64,000 bases of DNA from positions 682,001 through 746,000 of the forward strand of contig CANLQD010000002.1 in NCBI GenBank assembly GCA_947493175.1, read 5' to 3'. The DNA is from an uncultured Flavobacteriaceae bacterium. GTDB taxonomy: Bacteria > Bacteroidota > Bacteroidia > Flavobacteriales > Flavobacteriaceae. The translations under genes were made by a program, and so were the position numbers. Of this stretch, positions 17,629 to 25,623 are shown one piece after another (within the stretch, counting starts at the first letter, position 1; every line of letters begins with the position of its first letter). The notes beneath the pieces were generated by a model. That model worked only from the letters and a program-made list of their open reading frames with translations. It was not told where the DNA came from and did not search any database.

Positions 17629-17935
17629 TTTTTATATCGTTGTGTTAGTGTAATGGTATACAGACATGCTGTAAAACTGGGCGCAAATATACAAAGAGTT
17701 TTTGCTTTGACAAATGCATTCTAAAAAATGTTTCATCTATTGATCATTTTATAGTAATATCCGAAGAACTATTCTTAGATCATCGACTTTTAAACCTCTT
17801 ATTATGCTTCAATACGCCTACTTTTTACTTTTGGATATCACTAAATTTCAAAAGAGAACGCACCATCTTCTGCCCTAGGTTTCGATTACTTTTTATTACT
17901 TTTGCCGTGATTTTAAAAAATCATAGGAGCGCACC
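17629..17935. other. Divergent control region between rpmH and the DUF6263 gene
   Basis: This 307-nt AT-rich gap contains the rpmH promoter on the minus strand and two perfect TAnnTTTG boxes on the plus strand, at 17826-17833 and 17897-17904 (both TACTTTTG). The second is the likelier start signal for the gene at 17936. No coding frame or structured RNA is seen. Confidence 0.6.
17684..17714 (-). promoter_or_regulatory. Promoter of rpmH (consensus)
   Basis: On the minus strand TTTG (17714-17711), exactly 19 nt, then TATATTTG (17691-17684): a perfect match to the Bacteroidota consensus TTTG-N19-TAnnTTTG. It gives a leader of about 50 nt before the L34 start. The strength fits a ribosomal-protein gene. 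Confidence 0.85.
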
Positions 17936-18820
17936 ATGAACTATATCTTCAACTTCCTTTTTACATTGGCCCTGGGAACATTATGCTATTCACAGACCAC
18001 CTTGGGGTACCACCTGAAAAAGGATGAAATTTTCACCATACAACAGGATGCCGAACAGGTAATTACCCAAAATATGAACGGCGCGGTGCATGAACTCACC
18101 AACACTGTAAATGGGGTGTTGGAGTTTAAGGTGGTAGGCACTAATGCAAATAGCTTTGAAATAGCCCTTCGCTTCAAAGATTTGAATATGAAAATGACCT
18201 CTAGTATACAGGGGGAATTAATGAACGTAAAAGCAAGGGATGTACAGGAGGGGGATATGCAATCGAAAATGTTTCATAGTCTTTTGGACATCCCGGTGAA
18301 AATGACCCTATCAAAAACAGGAGACATACTTCAAGTAGAAGGAGGCGACAGCTTGGTATTGAAAATGGTAGAGGCTTCAGGTTTGGAAGACGAGTTTTCA
18401 TTGAACATGATGCGAAAATCATTGGAAACTGAATTTGGTTCCGAGGCCTTATCGAACAGCTACGAACAAATGACCTTTATTTACCCTACCGAGGGCGTTC
18501 AGGTCGGGGATAGTTGGGAAAATGAATATTACGGTAAATTAAACGCCAAAAACCTATGGACGTTGAAGTCAGTAACCGATGCGAACGCAACCATTAGTGG
18601 GTCGGCCGCGGTACTCATGGAAGTTACGGAGCCAACGACCACCATGAAGTTAAACGGGGAACAGCAAACCCTCGTTACGACCGACATAGCTACAGGTTTT
18701 GTAAAATCAATGAAAGTAGAGGGTATGGCCGAGGGTACGGCTACCATGGTACAGTTGGGAGACCAGGAAATACCGACTACTATAAAGTCAACAGTTACCT
18801 ACCAATTAATCAACAAATAA
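17936..18820 (+). CDS. Exported DUF6263-family protein
   Basis: Secreted or periplasmic 294-residue protein with a signal peptide (about 1-20, cleaved after CYSQ). The mature part is a repetitive beta structure rich in Thr, Met and charged residues; GVQVGDSWENEY (about 190-201) resembles the conserved GVKVGDSW turn of DUF6263-type proteins, which have no known function. The second half, with alternating polar strands, resembles lipid-binding or chaperone-like beta folds. The next gene starts 1 nt after its stop, so the two form an operon. Confidence 0.75.
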   Translation: MNYIFNFLFTLALGTLCYSQTTLGYHLKKDEIFTIQQDAEQVITQNMNGAVHELTNTVNGVLEFKVVGTNANSFEIALRFKDLNMKMTSSIQGELMNVKARDVQEGDMQSKMFHSLLDIPVKMTLSKTGDILQVEGGDSLVLKMVEASGLEDEFSLNMMRKSLETEFGSEALSNSYEQMTFIYPTEGVQVGDSWENEYYGKLNAKNLWTLKSVTDANATISGSAAVLMEVTEPTTTMKLNGEQQTLVTTDIATGFVKSMKVEGMAEGTATMVQLGDQEIPTTIKSTVTYQLINK

Positions 18821-18821
18821 T

Positions 18822-19337
18822 ATGTTCAATAAAAATATAAAACTGGTGATTGCCGGTTTGATTATCGGCTATGCCATCTATCAGTTTTTTGAGGGAAACA
18901 TCGGCAATGGTATCTTTCTACTATTGCTATCCTCAATTTTCATATTTCTCTATTTTAGAAACGAAATGATTCTTTTGGCGTTTCTGCGTATGCGGAAACA
19001 AGACCTCATAGGTACACAAAAATGGTTGGATAAAATAAATACTCCCGAAGCAGCCCTAACGGTAAAGCAACAAGGATATTACAACTATCTACACGGCATC
19101 ATACACTCTCAAAAAAACTTGACCCAGGCCGAAAAATATTTTAAAAAAGCATTAAAACTAGGTCTTACCATGGATTACGACCTGGCTATGGCCAAGCTTA
19201 GCCTTGCCGGCATTGCCATGCAAAAACGCCGTAAAAGGGAAGCCACAACCCTACTACAGGAAGCAAAAAAATTAGATAAGAACAACATGCTCACCGAACA
19301 AATAAAAATGATGAAAGATCAGATGAAGAAAATCTAA
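18822..19337 (+). CDS. Inner-membrane protein with TPR-like cytoplasmic tail
   Basis: 171 residues: two membrane helices (about 7-24 and 29-48), then a helical region resembling tetratricopeptide repeats (AALTVKQQGYYNYLHGIIHS; LTQAEKYFKKALKLGLTM; AMAKLSLAGIAMQKRRKREA; TTLLQEAKKLDKNN). TPRs usually hold protein partners. It starts 1 nt after the DUF6263 stop, so both products probably act on the same envelope process, unknown. A strong terminator follows. Confidence 0.75.
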   Translation: MFNKNIKLVIAGLIIGYAIYQFFEGNIGNGIFLLLLSSIFIFLYFRNEMILLAFLRMRKQDLIGTQKWLDKINTPEAALTVKQQGYYNYLHGIIHSQKNLTQAEKYFKKALKLGLTMDYDLAMAKLSLAGIAMQKRRKREATTLLQEAKKLDKNNMLTEQIKMMKDQMKKI

Positions 19338-19358
19338 AATCGGAGAGGACAATTTTCA

Positions 19359-19411
19359 AATAACAAATCCCAAATTCCATGAATAATTCACGGAATTTGG
19401 GATTTGTTATT
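19359..19411. terminator. Bidirectional intrinsic terminator
   Basis: A 20-bp perfect stem (19359-19378 with 19392-19411) around a 13-nt loop, followed by T on the plus strand and preceded by A-rich sequence that serves the minus strand. It separates the plus-strand TPR gene from the convergent lytic transglycosylase gene. Confidence 0.88.
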
Positions 19412-19424
19412 TTTTTGGGATTGT

Positions 19425-20366
19425 TTACTTATAATATCCTTTATTAGGAATATCGATGGTATATTTCTTCTTGGAAGCGTTGTTAAGGTGCGGTTGACGA
19501 AGCCAAGGGTTGTGACGCTTCAAAATTTTGTAATTGATTTCGTACTGCTTGGCAAAATCCGCAAAGCTTAAAACCGGTTCTGAAACCTCGACCTTAAAAG
19601 TAGGCACCGCATTGTACATATCTTTTTCCTCAATATGAAAACCGTACTTTTCAGGACTATTCAGAATTTCCTTGATGGCCATAATTCGGAACACATAACG
19701 TCCGGTCTCCTGCCCTAAAAGCAAATCGTAATAGCTTTCGGCTTTCTGTATTCCCAAGTACTTATTGATCGATCCAGGACCCGCATTGTACGATGCGGCA
19801 GCTAAGGTCCATGTGCCGAACTTCTCCTTGGACTTTTTTAAATAGCGGCAAGCTACTTCGGTGGCCTTTTCCAGATGATAACGTTCATCTACGTTACTAT
19901 TGACTTCTAAGCCATATTCCCTTCCAGTGGCTTTCATAATTTGCCAAAAACCTGTTGCACCGGCCGGGGACACTACATTTTGAAGTCCGCTTTCGGCAAC
20001 CGCTAAATACTTAAAATCGTCTGGAACACCATTTTTCGCCAAAATCGGTTCAATAATCGGAAAGTACTTATTGGCTCTTTTAATCAATAAAACGGCATTC
20101 GATTGCCAATACGTATTGACCAAAAACTCCCTGTCGACCCGTTCTAAGACCTCTGGATCGTCTAACGGAACGGTTTCACCTGCAAAATTTAAATCTTCCG
20201 GAATATCGATAGCTGTAATTTGATAGCCTTTCAACTCGTCGCGCTCCGGAGTATCATTTTCGACCACATCTTTCGCGTCTGACTGGCTTTCCTGAACGGC
20301 AAAAACAAGTGTGCTTATCACAAAAAAGACCCCCAACAACATTAAAACATTCTTCAAAAATTTCAT
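19425..20366 (-). CDS. Lytic murein transglycosylase with C-terminal LysM-like domain
   Basis: Periplasmic or outer-membrane enzyme that cleaves peptidoglycan between MurNAc and GlcNAc with 1,6-anhydro ring formation. An N-terminal signal/anchor (about 5-23) precedes a goose-type lysozyme domain: AVAESGLQN (122-130, catalytic Glu125), ATGFWQIM (138-145) and SYNAGPG (192-198). The last 45 residues (SFADFAKQYEINYKILKRHN... to the end) resemble a LysM-like sugar-binding domain. The architecture is that of MltD, shorter (313 residues) and with one LysM. No lipobox is seen. Confidence 0.9.
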   Translation of the reverse strand: MKFLKNVLMLLGVFFVISTLVFAVQESQSDAKDVVENDTPERDELKGYQITAIDIPEDLNFAGETVPLDDPEVLERVDREFLVNTYWQSNAVLLIKRANKYFPIIEPILAKNGVPDDFKYLAVAESGLQNVVSPAGATGFWQIMKATGREYGLEVNSNVDERYHLEKATEVACRYLKKSKEKFGTWTLAAASYNAGPGSINKYLGIQKAESYYDLLLGQETGRYVFRIMAIKEILNSPEKYGFHIEEKDMYNAVPTFKVEVSEPVLSFADFAKQYEINYKILKRHNPWLRQPHLNNASKKKYTIDIPNKGYYK

Positions 20367-20421
20367 AGTTACTTTTTTTGGTTAATCAAAGGTATAGAAC
20401 TACCATAGTAGTACAACTGTT

Positions 20422-21084
20422 TTATTCTAAAATAATTGTGGGCAAATGGGCATTAAACCATTTGGCCCTATGTATGACCATAGTATGGGTCCCATTCTTC
20501 ACCCGTATGCAATCTTTAATGTTACCGATGGGAAACACCGCATCCTTCTCCCCGTGAATATGGACCAAACACTCCGGGCAATAGGTCTGTTTCCAATTTA
20601 CTATTTGATCGATAGACCAATCGATATAATATTTATCGCGTATAGAAAGGTACTCTTCATACAGTTCCAAACGTTTAGTTACCGTCTCTCCAAAGGCATA
20701 TTTCGCCAATAGTTCTACATTATTGACCAAACCGGTAGGTAGCAGTTTGTGTATTTTGGTATACTTCGCAAATAACATGCGCTTGGGAAGTTCCGACTCG
20801 TGTTTTACACTAGACACTACGATTACTTTTTTTGGCTCCAAATAACGTGCCATTTCCTGAACCAGCAACCCGCCGAAAGAAACACCGACCAAAACCGCAT
20901 TTTTATGTACAACGTTTTTCACCATCTCTTTCGCGTATTCCGAAAGGGACATTCCATGGGCTGGGACGAACCACGACAACAAATGTTGTTCAAACTGTTC
21001 CGTAGGAAGTGCAATATGTTTAAATATGGATGGATTCGCCGCCATTCCCGGCATAAAATAAACATGGACCTTATCCCTTGACAT
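20422..21084 (-). CDS. Alpha/beta hydrolase
   Basis: 220-residue cytoplasmic hydrolase of the alpha/beta fold. The oxyanion region is YFMPGMAANPSIF (about 9-21), the nucleophile elbow GVSFGG holds Ser69, the acid is Asp in HGEKDAVFP (about 175-183) and the base is His in NGTHTMVIHR (about 196-205). The order and spacing fit a serine hydrolase of the small esterase type. No neighbour reveals a substrate; the lytic transglycosylase follows 55 nt downstream on the same strand and may be co-transcribed. Confidence 0.82.
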   Translation of the reverse strand: MSRDKVHVYFMPGMAANPSIFKHIALPTEQFEQHLLSWFVPAHGMSLSEYAKEMVKNVVHKNAVLVGVSFGGLLVQEMARYLEPKKVIVVSSVKHESELPKRMLFAKYTKIHKLLPTGLVNNVELLAKYAFGETVTKRLELYEEYLSIRDKYYIDWSIDQIVNWKQTYCPECLVHIHGEKDAVFPIGNIKDCIRVKNGTHTMVIHRAKWFNAHLPTIILE

Positions 21085-21129
21085 TCTGGAAAGCTTGATT
21101 TTTCGCTAGGAATTTAGCATTTTTTTAAG

Positions 21130-21137
21130 TACTTTTG
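21130..21137 (+). promoter_or_regulatory. -7 promoter element upstream of the small GNAT gene
   Basis: TACTTTTG is a perfect TAnnTTTG box about 110 nt before the GNAT start. Transcripts from here would cross the hairpin/T-tract at 21189-21218 before reaching the gene. The minus-strand hydrolase starts 45 nt to the left. Confidence 0.5.
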
Positions 21138-21183
21138 CATTCAAAGTTAAATTATCCCTAGTTTTTAACTTTTTATAAATTTT

Positions 21184-21255
21184 ATGAGAATTACGATAAG
21201 GATGATCGTAATTTTTTTGTCTAAGACCAATATTAAAATCATACTATATGAATGA
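21184..21255 (+). CDS. Possible 23-residue leader peptide
   Basis: ATG at 21184 opens a 23-codon frame (MRITIRMIVIFLSKTNIKII then three more residues) whose TGA at 21253-21255 overlaps the GNAT start at 21248. The terminator-like hairpin lies within its first half. The region is AT rich, so chance is a real alternative; the layout is that of a leader-peptide attenuator. Confidence 0.25.
   Translation: MRITIRMIVIFLSKTNIKIILYE
21189..21218 (+). terminator. Terminator-like hairpin in the leader of the small GNAT gene
   Basis: AATTACGAT (21189-21197) pairs perfectly with ATCGTAATT (21205-21213) over a 7-nt loop, followed by seven T. It works only on the plus strand, lies between a -7 box and the GNAT start, and cannot serve any gene upstream because the neighbouring gene is divergent. 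Confidence 0.65.
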
Positions 21256-21541
21256 AGTAGAAATTAATGACAACAGTTTCTTGCGCCAATTTGAAACAAA
21301 GGTTGACGGACATTTAGCCAAAATCGAGTATTCTTCACAAGAACGCAAAGTCTTTTTGACCAAATTGGTGATTCCTGAGGAAATTCAACAAGAAGCCTTC
21401 AAGGAAGATTTCATCAAGTCGGTATTACATCACATTCAGGAACAGAATTTAAGAGTAGTTCCTACCAGTCCACAGATTGCAGGATTTCTAAGAAAAAACA
21501 GACAGTACAAAGAAATGCTTCCCGTAGGCATCCGTATCTAA
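21248..21541 (+). CDS. Small GNAT-family acetyltransferase-like protein
   Basis: 97-residue protein of the short Gcn5-related type (YjdJ-like, Acetyltransf_CG). The sequence reads as a half-size GNAT core: QFETKVDGHLAKIEYSSQER (strands 1-2), KVFLTKLVIPEEIQQEAF (strand 4 and the CoA-side helix) and LRVVPTSPQIAGFLRKN (C-terminal strand and helix). Such minimal GNATs bind acetyl-CoA, and their acceptors are largely unknown. It is preceded by a leader with a terminator-like hairpin and followed by a strong terminator, so it is transcribed alone. Confidence 0.8.
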   Translation: MNEVEINDNSFLRQFETKVDGHLAKIEYSSQERKVFLTKLVIPEEIQQEAFKEDFIKSVLHHIQEQNLRVVPTSPQIAGFLRKNRQYKEMLPVGIRI

Positions 21542-21566
21542 GCTTATAAGTCTGTATCAAAAAAAG

Positions 21567-21595
21567 AAACCTCCTAAAAATAGGAGGTTTTTTTA
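21567..21595 (+). terminator. Intrinsic terminator of the small GNAT gene
   Basis: AAACCTCCTA (21567-21576) pairs with TAGGAGGTTT (21581-21590) over a 4-A loop, followed by T. It lies 25 nt after the stop codon. Confidence 0.9.
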
Positions 21596-21628
21596 TACGA
21601 TAAATCGAAAGATACCAAAGTGGTTTCC

Positions 21629-22957
21629 TTATGCGCTAACTTCTTCTGAAGCAAAATCAAATCGAACAAGACCATCTTCATCGATTTCGGTCAAGCGTAT
21701 TAAATTCAACGTATTTACGAGTTCAGGATTCCAAGGTGCCTTTACCTTCACATAATTTTCTGTGAAACCATGAATATACCCTTCTTTGTTCTCCCCTTCA
21801 AAAAGAACCGTATGGGCCGTTCCTAACTGACTTTCATAAAAAGCCCTTCTCTTTTTAACTGAAAGACCTCGTAACATCTTACTTCGTTTCTTTCTAACTT
21901 CTTGTGGCACTATATTTTCCATGACTGCCGCAACCGTATGGTCCCGCTCCGAATACGTAAAAACATGTAGGTAGGAAATATCGAGTTCATTTAGAAAATG
22001 ATAGGTCTCCAAGAACTGCTCATCGGTTTCTCCAGGGAAACCTACAATTACATCGACCCCGATACATGCATCTGGCATTATCGATCGAATACGGCTCACC
22101 CTATCTACATACAAATCGGTTAGATACCGTCTTCTCATCAACTTAAGTATGGTATCGCTACCACTTTGTAAAGGAATGTGAAAATGGGGCACAAACGATT
22201 TGCTACCTGCAACAAAATCGATTGTCTCGTTCTTCAATAGATTGGGTTCTATAGAAGAGATACGTAATCGACGGATCCCCGCTACCGTATCCAGGGCCTT
22301 GACCAAATCTAAAAATGTATGTTCGTGTTTCTTATTGCCAAACTCCCCTTTACCATAATCGCCTATGTTAACGCCCGTAAGTACAATCTCCTTGATACCT
22401 TGAGCCGAAATTTCCGCTGCATTTTTCAATACATTTTGCAAGGTATCGCTTCGGGATATCCCACGTGCCAAAGGAATGGTACAATAGGTACATTTGTAAT
22501 CGCACCCATCCTGAACCTTTAAAAAAGCTCTTGTACGGTCGCCGATTGCATAGCTGCCGACATAGAAATCGGCATCTTGGATCTCACATGAGTGCACTTC
22601 GCCGAAATCGTTTTTGGTCAGGTCATTGACATAGTCGGTGATTTTAAACTTCTCGGTAGCACCAAGTACCAAATCTACACCATCTACCGAGGCCAACTCC
22701 TCTGGTTTTAGTTGCGCATAACAACCAATAGCTGCTATAAATGCATCTGAGTTTAGCTTCTGTGCCTGCCTTACGATCGTTTTGAACCGTTTATCGGCAT
22801 TTTCGGTTACCGAGCAGGTGTTGATCACATACATGTCGGCCTGATCGGAAAAATCGACGCGCTCAAAACCCTCTTTTTGGAAACCTCTTGCAATAGTAGA
22901 GGTCTCTGAAAAGTTGAGCTTACAGCCCAGTGTATAAAAGGCGACTTTCTTTTTCAT
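21629..22957 (-). CDS. mtaB: tRNA t6A37 methylthiotransferase MtaB
   Basis: Radical-SAM enzyme that converts N6-threonylcarbamoyladenosine at tRNA position 37 to its 2-methylthio form. The N-terminal UPF0004 domain carries the three cysteines of the second iron-sulfur cluster (Cys12, Cys48, Cys79). The radical-SAM motif CxxxCxxC is CDYKCTYC (152-159). A C-terminal TRAM domain (about 375-435) binds tRNA. The first 17 residues read KKKVAFYTLGCKLNFSE, where MtaB has the LGCKVN-type element, distinguishing it from MiaB and RimO. The 442-residue length is normal. Confidence 0.92.
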   Translation of the reverse strand: MKKKVAFYTLGCKLNFSETSTIARGFQKEGFERVDFSDQADMYVINTCSVTENADKRFKTIVRQAQKLNSDAFIAAIGCYAQLKPEELASVDGVDLVLGATEKFKITDYVNDLTKNDFGEVHSCEIQDADFYVGSYAIGDRTRAFLKVQDGCDYKCTYCTIPLARGISRSDTLQNVLKNAAEISAQGIKEIVLTGVNIGDYGKGEFGNKKHEHTFLDLVKALDTVAGIRRLRISSIEPNLLKNETIDFVAGSKSFVPHFHIPLQSGSDTILKLMRRRYLTDLYVDRVSRIRSIMPDACIGVDVIVGFPGETDEQFLETYHFLNELDISYLHVFTYSERDHTVAAVMENIVPQEVRKKRSKMLRGLSVKKRRAFYESQLGTAHTVLFEGENKEGYIHGFTENYVKVKAPWNPELVNTLNLIRLTEIDEDGLVRFDFASEEVSA

Positions 22958-23035
22958 TCTGATATACTATCGAATTTTTCGAGAGTGCAAAGATACTACA
23001 GTTGTCTGAGGTTTTACGGTGTAACCTAGAATGCA

Positions 23036-23070
23036 TTTAGATTTTTTCAATTGGATAAAAGTCTAAAACA
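23036..23070. repeat. Small hairpin resembling the ends of the element at 2284-2443
   Basis: CATTTAGATTTTTTCAATT (23036-23054) is close to the terminal sequence of the inverted-repeat element (catttagactttttcaattt, minus-strand view), and AAAAGTCTAAA follows at 23058-23068 as the matching right arm. The two arms are only a few bases apart, as if the middle of a copy had been lost. It sits between the GlmU-like gene and mtaB. Confidence 0.4.
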
Positions 23071-23121
23071 GCCTCTTATTCAAAGGCATCTCAAATTAAA
23101 ACGCCCAAACTCCATTGCCCA

Positions 23122-24297
23122 TCAATACTTTCGCCATTGCTTGGTCAATTCAAAAACGTGTTGCAAAATACGTGCTTCTACCTCATCAAATGCTACGCCC
23201 CGTCTGGCCATCATCACCTTAGCGGCCTCAAAGGCTTTGTTCGTAGGATATGTGGAAAAGCCCGAAGCACCACCCCAACTAAAACTAGGAACGAAGTTTC
23301 TTGGAAACCCCGGGACATAAATATTACAATTAACCCCGATCACGGTTCCGGTATTGAACATTGTATTAATGGCAGTCTTGCTATGATCTCCCATCATTAA
23401 ACCACAAAATTGTAGGCCGGTCTGCTCAAAACGTTCCGTAGCATAATTCCATAATCGTACTTTGGCGTAATTGTTCTTAAGATTAGAATTATTACTATCG
23501 GCCCCTATATTGCACCATTCGCCTAATACCGCATTCCCGAGATAGCCCTCATGGCCTTTGCTCGAGTAACCAAAGATAACAGAGTTACTGATTTCACCAC
23601 AGACTTTTCCATACGGACCTATGGTAGTGGGGCCATAGATTTTTGCCCCCATCTTCACAACCCCATGATCGCAAAGGGCAAATGCACCGCGAATTAAGTT
23701 TCCCTCCCAAACTTGTGAATTCTTTCCTAGATAAATAGGTCCATCGGTTGCGTTGAGAATACTATGTTCTACAGTGGCACCTTCTTCTAAAAAGATCTTT
23801 TCCGGACAGATCAATCGATTAGTGTTCGAAATTGGAGCGCTTTCGCGACCGGCCGTGATCAAATCAAAATCTTCTTGAAGCGCTTGTCCATTTTTGGAAA
23901 AAATATCCCAAGTGTGCACCACCTGTAACAACTCCCATTCAAATTCAATACGTTTGTAACCTTTGAAGTCGGTTTCCGTTGTAGGATTCTTTACATAAAA
24001 AGCGATTACCTCCCCGTTTTTAAAAATAGCTTCATTTTCTTGTAGGTTTTGTACAAGGTCTACCAGTGCCTTTTTAGGTAAAAATGAGGCGTTGATCAAT
24101 ACATTTTCAGAAGCAACTTTGATCGGATACTTTTCTGAAAGATATTCTTCGGTCTTCGTTGTAGTGCGGCCGTTCAGAAACCTTTCCCATTTCTCCCGAA
24201 TGGTCATAATGCCGATTCTTATATCGGCTACGGGCCTTGTAAATGTGAAGGGTAGAAGATTGTTTCTAACCGGACCATCGAAAAGTATGTAATTCAT
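23122..24297 (-). CDS. GlmU-like sugar nucleotidyltransferase/left-handed beta-helix protein
   Basis: 391-residue protein with an N-terminal nucleotidyltransferase-like domain (NYILFDGPVRNNLLPFTFTR, then PVADIRIGIMTIREKWE) and a C-terminal left-handed beta-helix of hexapeptide repeats (about 190-340: GPIYLGKNSQVWEGNLIRGA, KMGAKIYGPTTIGPYGKVCG, NAVLGEWCNIGADSNNSN). This is the GlmU-like family of Bacteroidota, which resembles UDP-GlcNAc pyrophosphorylase/acetyltransferase but lacks the usual LxAGxGTRM loop, so its nucleotide chemistry is unproven. I start at the second Met (24297) because homologous proteins open MNYILFD. It precedes mtaB on the same strand. Confidence 0.82.
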   Translation of the reverse strand: MNYILFDGPVRNNLLPFTFTRPVADIRIGIMTIREKWERFLNGRTTTKTEEYLSEKYPIKVASENVLINASFLPKKALVDLVQNLQENEAIFKNGEVIAFYVKNPTTETDFKGYKRIEFEWELLQVVHTWDIFSKNGQALQEDFDLITAGRESAPISNTNRLICPEKIFLEEGATVEHSILNATDGPIYLGKNSQVWEGNLIRGAFALCDHGVVKMGAKIYGPTTIGPYGKVCGEISNSVIFGYSSKGHEGYLGNAVLGEWCNIGADSNNSNLKNNYAKVRLWNYATERFEQTGLQFCGLMMGDHSKTAINTMFNTGTVIGVNCNIYVPGFPRNFVPSFSWGGASGFSTYPTNKAFEAAKVMMARRGVAFDEVEARILQHVFELTKQWRKY

Positions 24298-24444
24298 AAA
24301 CATCGGGAATTTGAAACAAAAATAGACAATCTAAGCAACCAAAGAGACGTCCTACTTTTTATAATCGGTGAACAGTCATTTGTATCCCAAAAACAATGGC
24401 TCAAGACGAGTTCAACAACCCATGAAAACGATTACAAACAAAAA

Positions 24445-24465
24445 CGCCTTCGAATTTCGAAGGCG
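24445..24465 (-). terminator. Intrinsic terminator of rpmE2
   Basis: CGCCTTCGAA (24445-24454) and TTCGAAGGCG (24456-24465) form a perfect 10-bp stem; on the minus strand it is followed by TTTTTG. It lies 26 nt after the L31 stop. Confidence 0.85.
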
Positions 24466-24491
24466 CCATTTATGATACAAACAACCTGCTG

Positions 24492-24788
24492 TTATTTTTC
24501 TTCCTTGCTTTCAGCTTGCTCTTTCGCCTTGGCAGGAGTCTTTTTAAACTTGTCGTATTTGCTTTTAAACTTATCGATACGACCCGCTGTATCCAAAAAT
24601 TTCGCTTTACCGGTATAGAACGGGTGAGAAGTTCTCGATATCTCTAATTTTACCAACGGATACTCTACCCCATCAACGGTAAGTGTTTCTTTGGTATCGG
24701 CAGTTGATTTCGTAATAAACACGTCATCGTTAGACATGTCTTTGAAGGCAACCAATCTATAATTTTCTGGGTGAATCCCTTTTTTCAT
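24492..24788 (-). CDS. rpmE2: 50S ribosomal protein L31, type B
   Basis: 98-residue large-subunit protein. [20 protein letters not shown], then [20 protein letters not shown], is the L31 type B signature; the four zinc-binding cysteines of type A L31 are absent, as expected for this form. An acidic-basic tail ([17 protein letters not shown]) extends it. The start is the ATG at 24788; the longer frame to 24824 adds 12 residues not found in the family and would cross the leader. A consensus promoter and an intrinsic terminator frame the gene. Confidence 0.96.
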   Translation of the reverse strand: MKKGIHPENYRLVAFKDMSNDDVFITKSTADTKETLTVDGVEYPLVKLEISRTSHPFYTGKAKFLDTAGRIDKFKSKYDKFKKTPAKAKEQAESKEEK

Positions 24789-24837
24789 CTTTTTAAAATT
24801 TATCGCACCCATTCCGACAGGCACTATTTTAAGCCTG

Positions 24838-24867
24838 CAAATTTAATCAATTTTTAGAAACCTACAA
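24838..24867 (-). promoter_or_regulatory. Promoter of rpmE2
   Basis: On the minus strand TTG (24867-24865), exactly 19 nt, then TAAATTTG (24845-24838), a perfect TAnnTTTG box. The leader to the L31 start is about 45 nt. Confidence 0.8.
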
Positions 24868-24967
24868 TTGAAACTAATAAAAATATCCCTCAAAATTTAG
24901 TATATTCCCATGTAACAAATGTGTGTTATAAGCTACTAACCAGACATACAACTAAATACTTAATGAA

Positions 24968-25495
24968 ATGGAAGAAAATCAACCTAAAACAGGAAAATTC
25001 GGTCTTACCTACGGGCTGTTATTGGCAGGTATCGGTATCGCCTTTGGCCTCATTTTATATTCGTTGGATATGCACTACGAACGAGGCTGGGTCGTTAACC
25101 TGGTAAGTTTCTTATCCATGGTCGGGGTAATATCACTGGCCATCTATCAATTCAGAGCAGCGAACGGAGGGTTCATCTCTTTGGGTCAAGCAATGAAAGT
25201 AGGTCTTGCCACGGCGGTCATTGCCGGCATTATCGGTGTTCTTTGGCAAACGTTTTTTATCAATGTCATTGAACCAGATTTTATGGATGTTGTTTTTGAG
25301 CGGAGCAAAGCTGAAATGATCGAGCAAAATCCCACCATGACAGATGAACAAATCACACAAGGGGAAGAAATGATCAAGATGTTTACAAAACCTTCGGTAA
25401 TGGCCGTTATGGGAATTGTAGTCAGTTTGTTCTTAGGTTCCATTATTTCCTTGATTGCCGGCCTGATCATGAAAAGACAGGATAACACATATTAA
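24968..25495 (+). CDS. DUF4199 integral membrane protein
   Basis: 175-residue inner-membrane protein with four membrane helices: about 13-32, 42-60, 80-100 and 145-166. Between the third and fourth lies the acidic, helical segment MDVVFERSKAEMIEQNPTMT, typical of DUF4199, a family almost confined to Bacteroidota and often located next to a GT2 glycosyltransferase, as here. Function is unknown; a role with lipid-linked sugars is a reasonable inference from the neighbour. The GT2 gene starts 128 nt downstream. Confidence 0.85.
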   Translation: MEENQPKTGKFGLTYGLLLAGIGIAFGLILYSLDMHYERGWVVNLVSFLSMVGVISLAIYQFRAANGGFISLGQAMKVGLATAVIAGIIGVLWQTFFINVIEPDFMDVVFERSKAEMIEQNPTMTDEQITQGEEMIKMFTKPSVMAVMGIVVSLFLGSIISLIAGLIMKRQDNTY

Positions 25496-25506
25496 GTTCA
25501 AAATTG

Positions 25507-25514
25507 TATTTTTG
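25507..25514 (+). promoter_or_regulatory. -7 promoter element before the glycosyltransferase gene
   Basis: TATTTTTG matches TAnnTTTG exactly and lies about 110 nt upstream of the GT2 start, just after the DUF4199 stop. No -33 TTG is obvious. Confidence 0.35.
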
Positions 25515-25623
25515 GGGCTGATTAAAAGAAATGATGCCATTACAAATGTGTAAATGGCTAAAATTTGTCCTTAACTAGAGTCGCTGTTTGATTTGACGGT
25601 GATTTACATTTCAGAAATACTGA

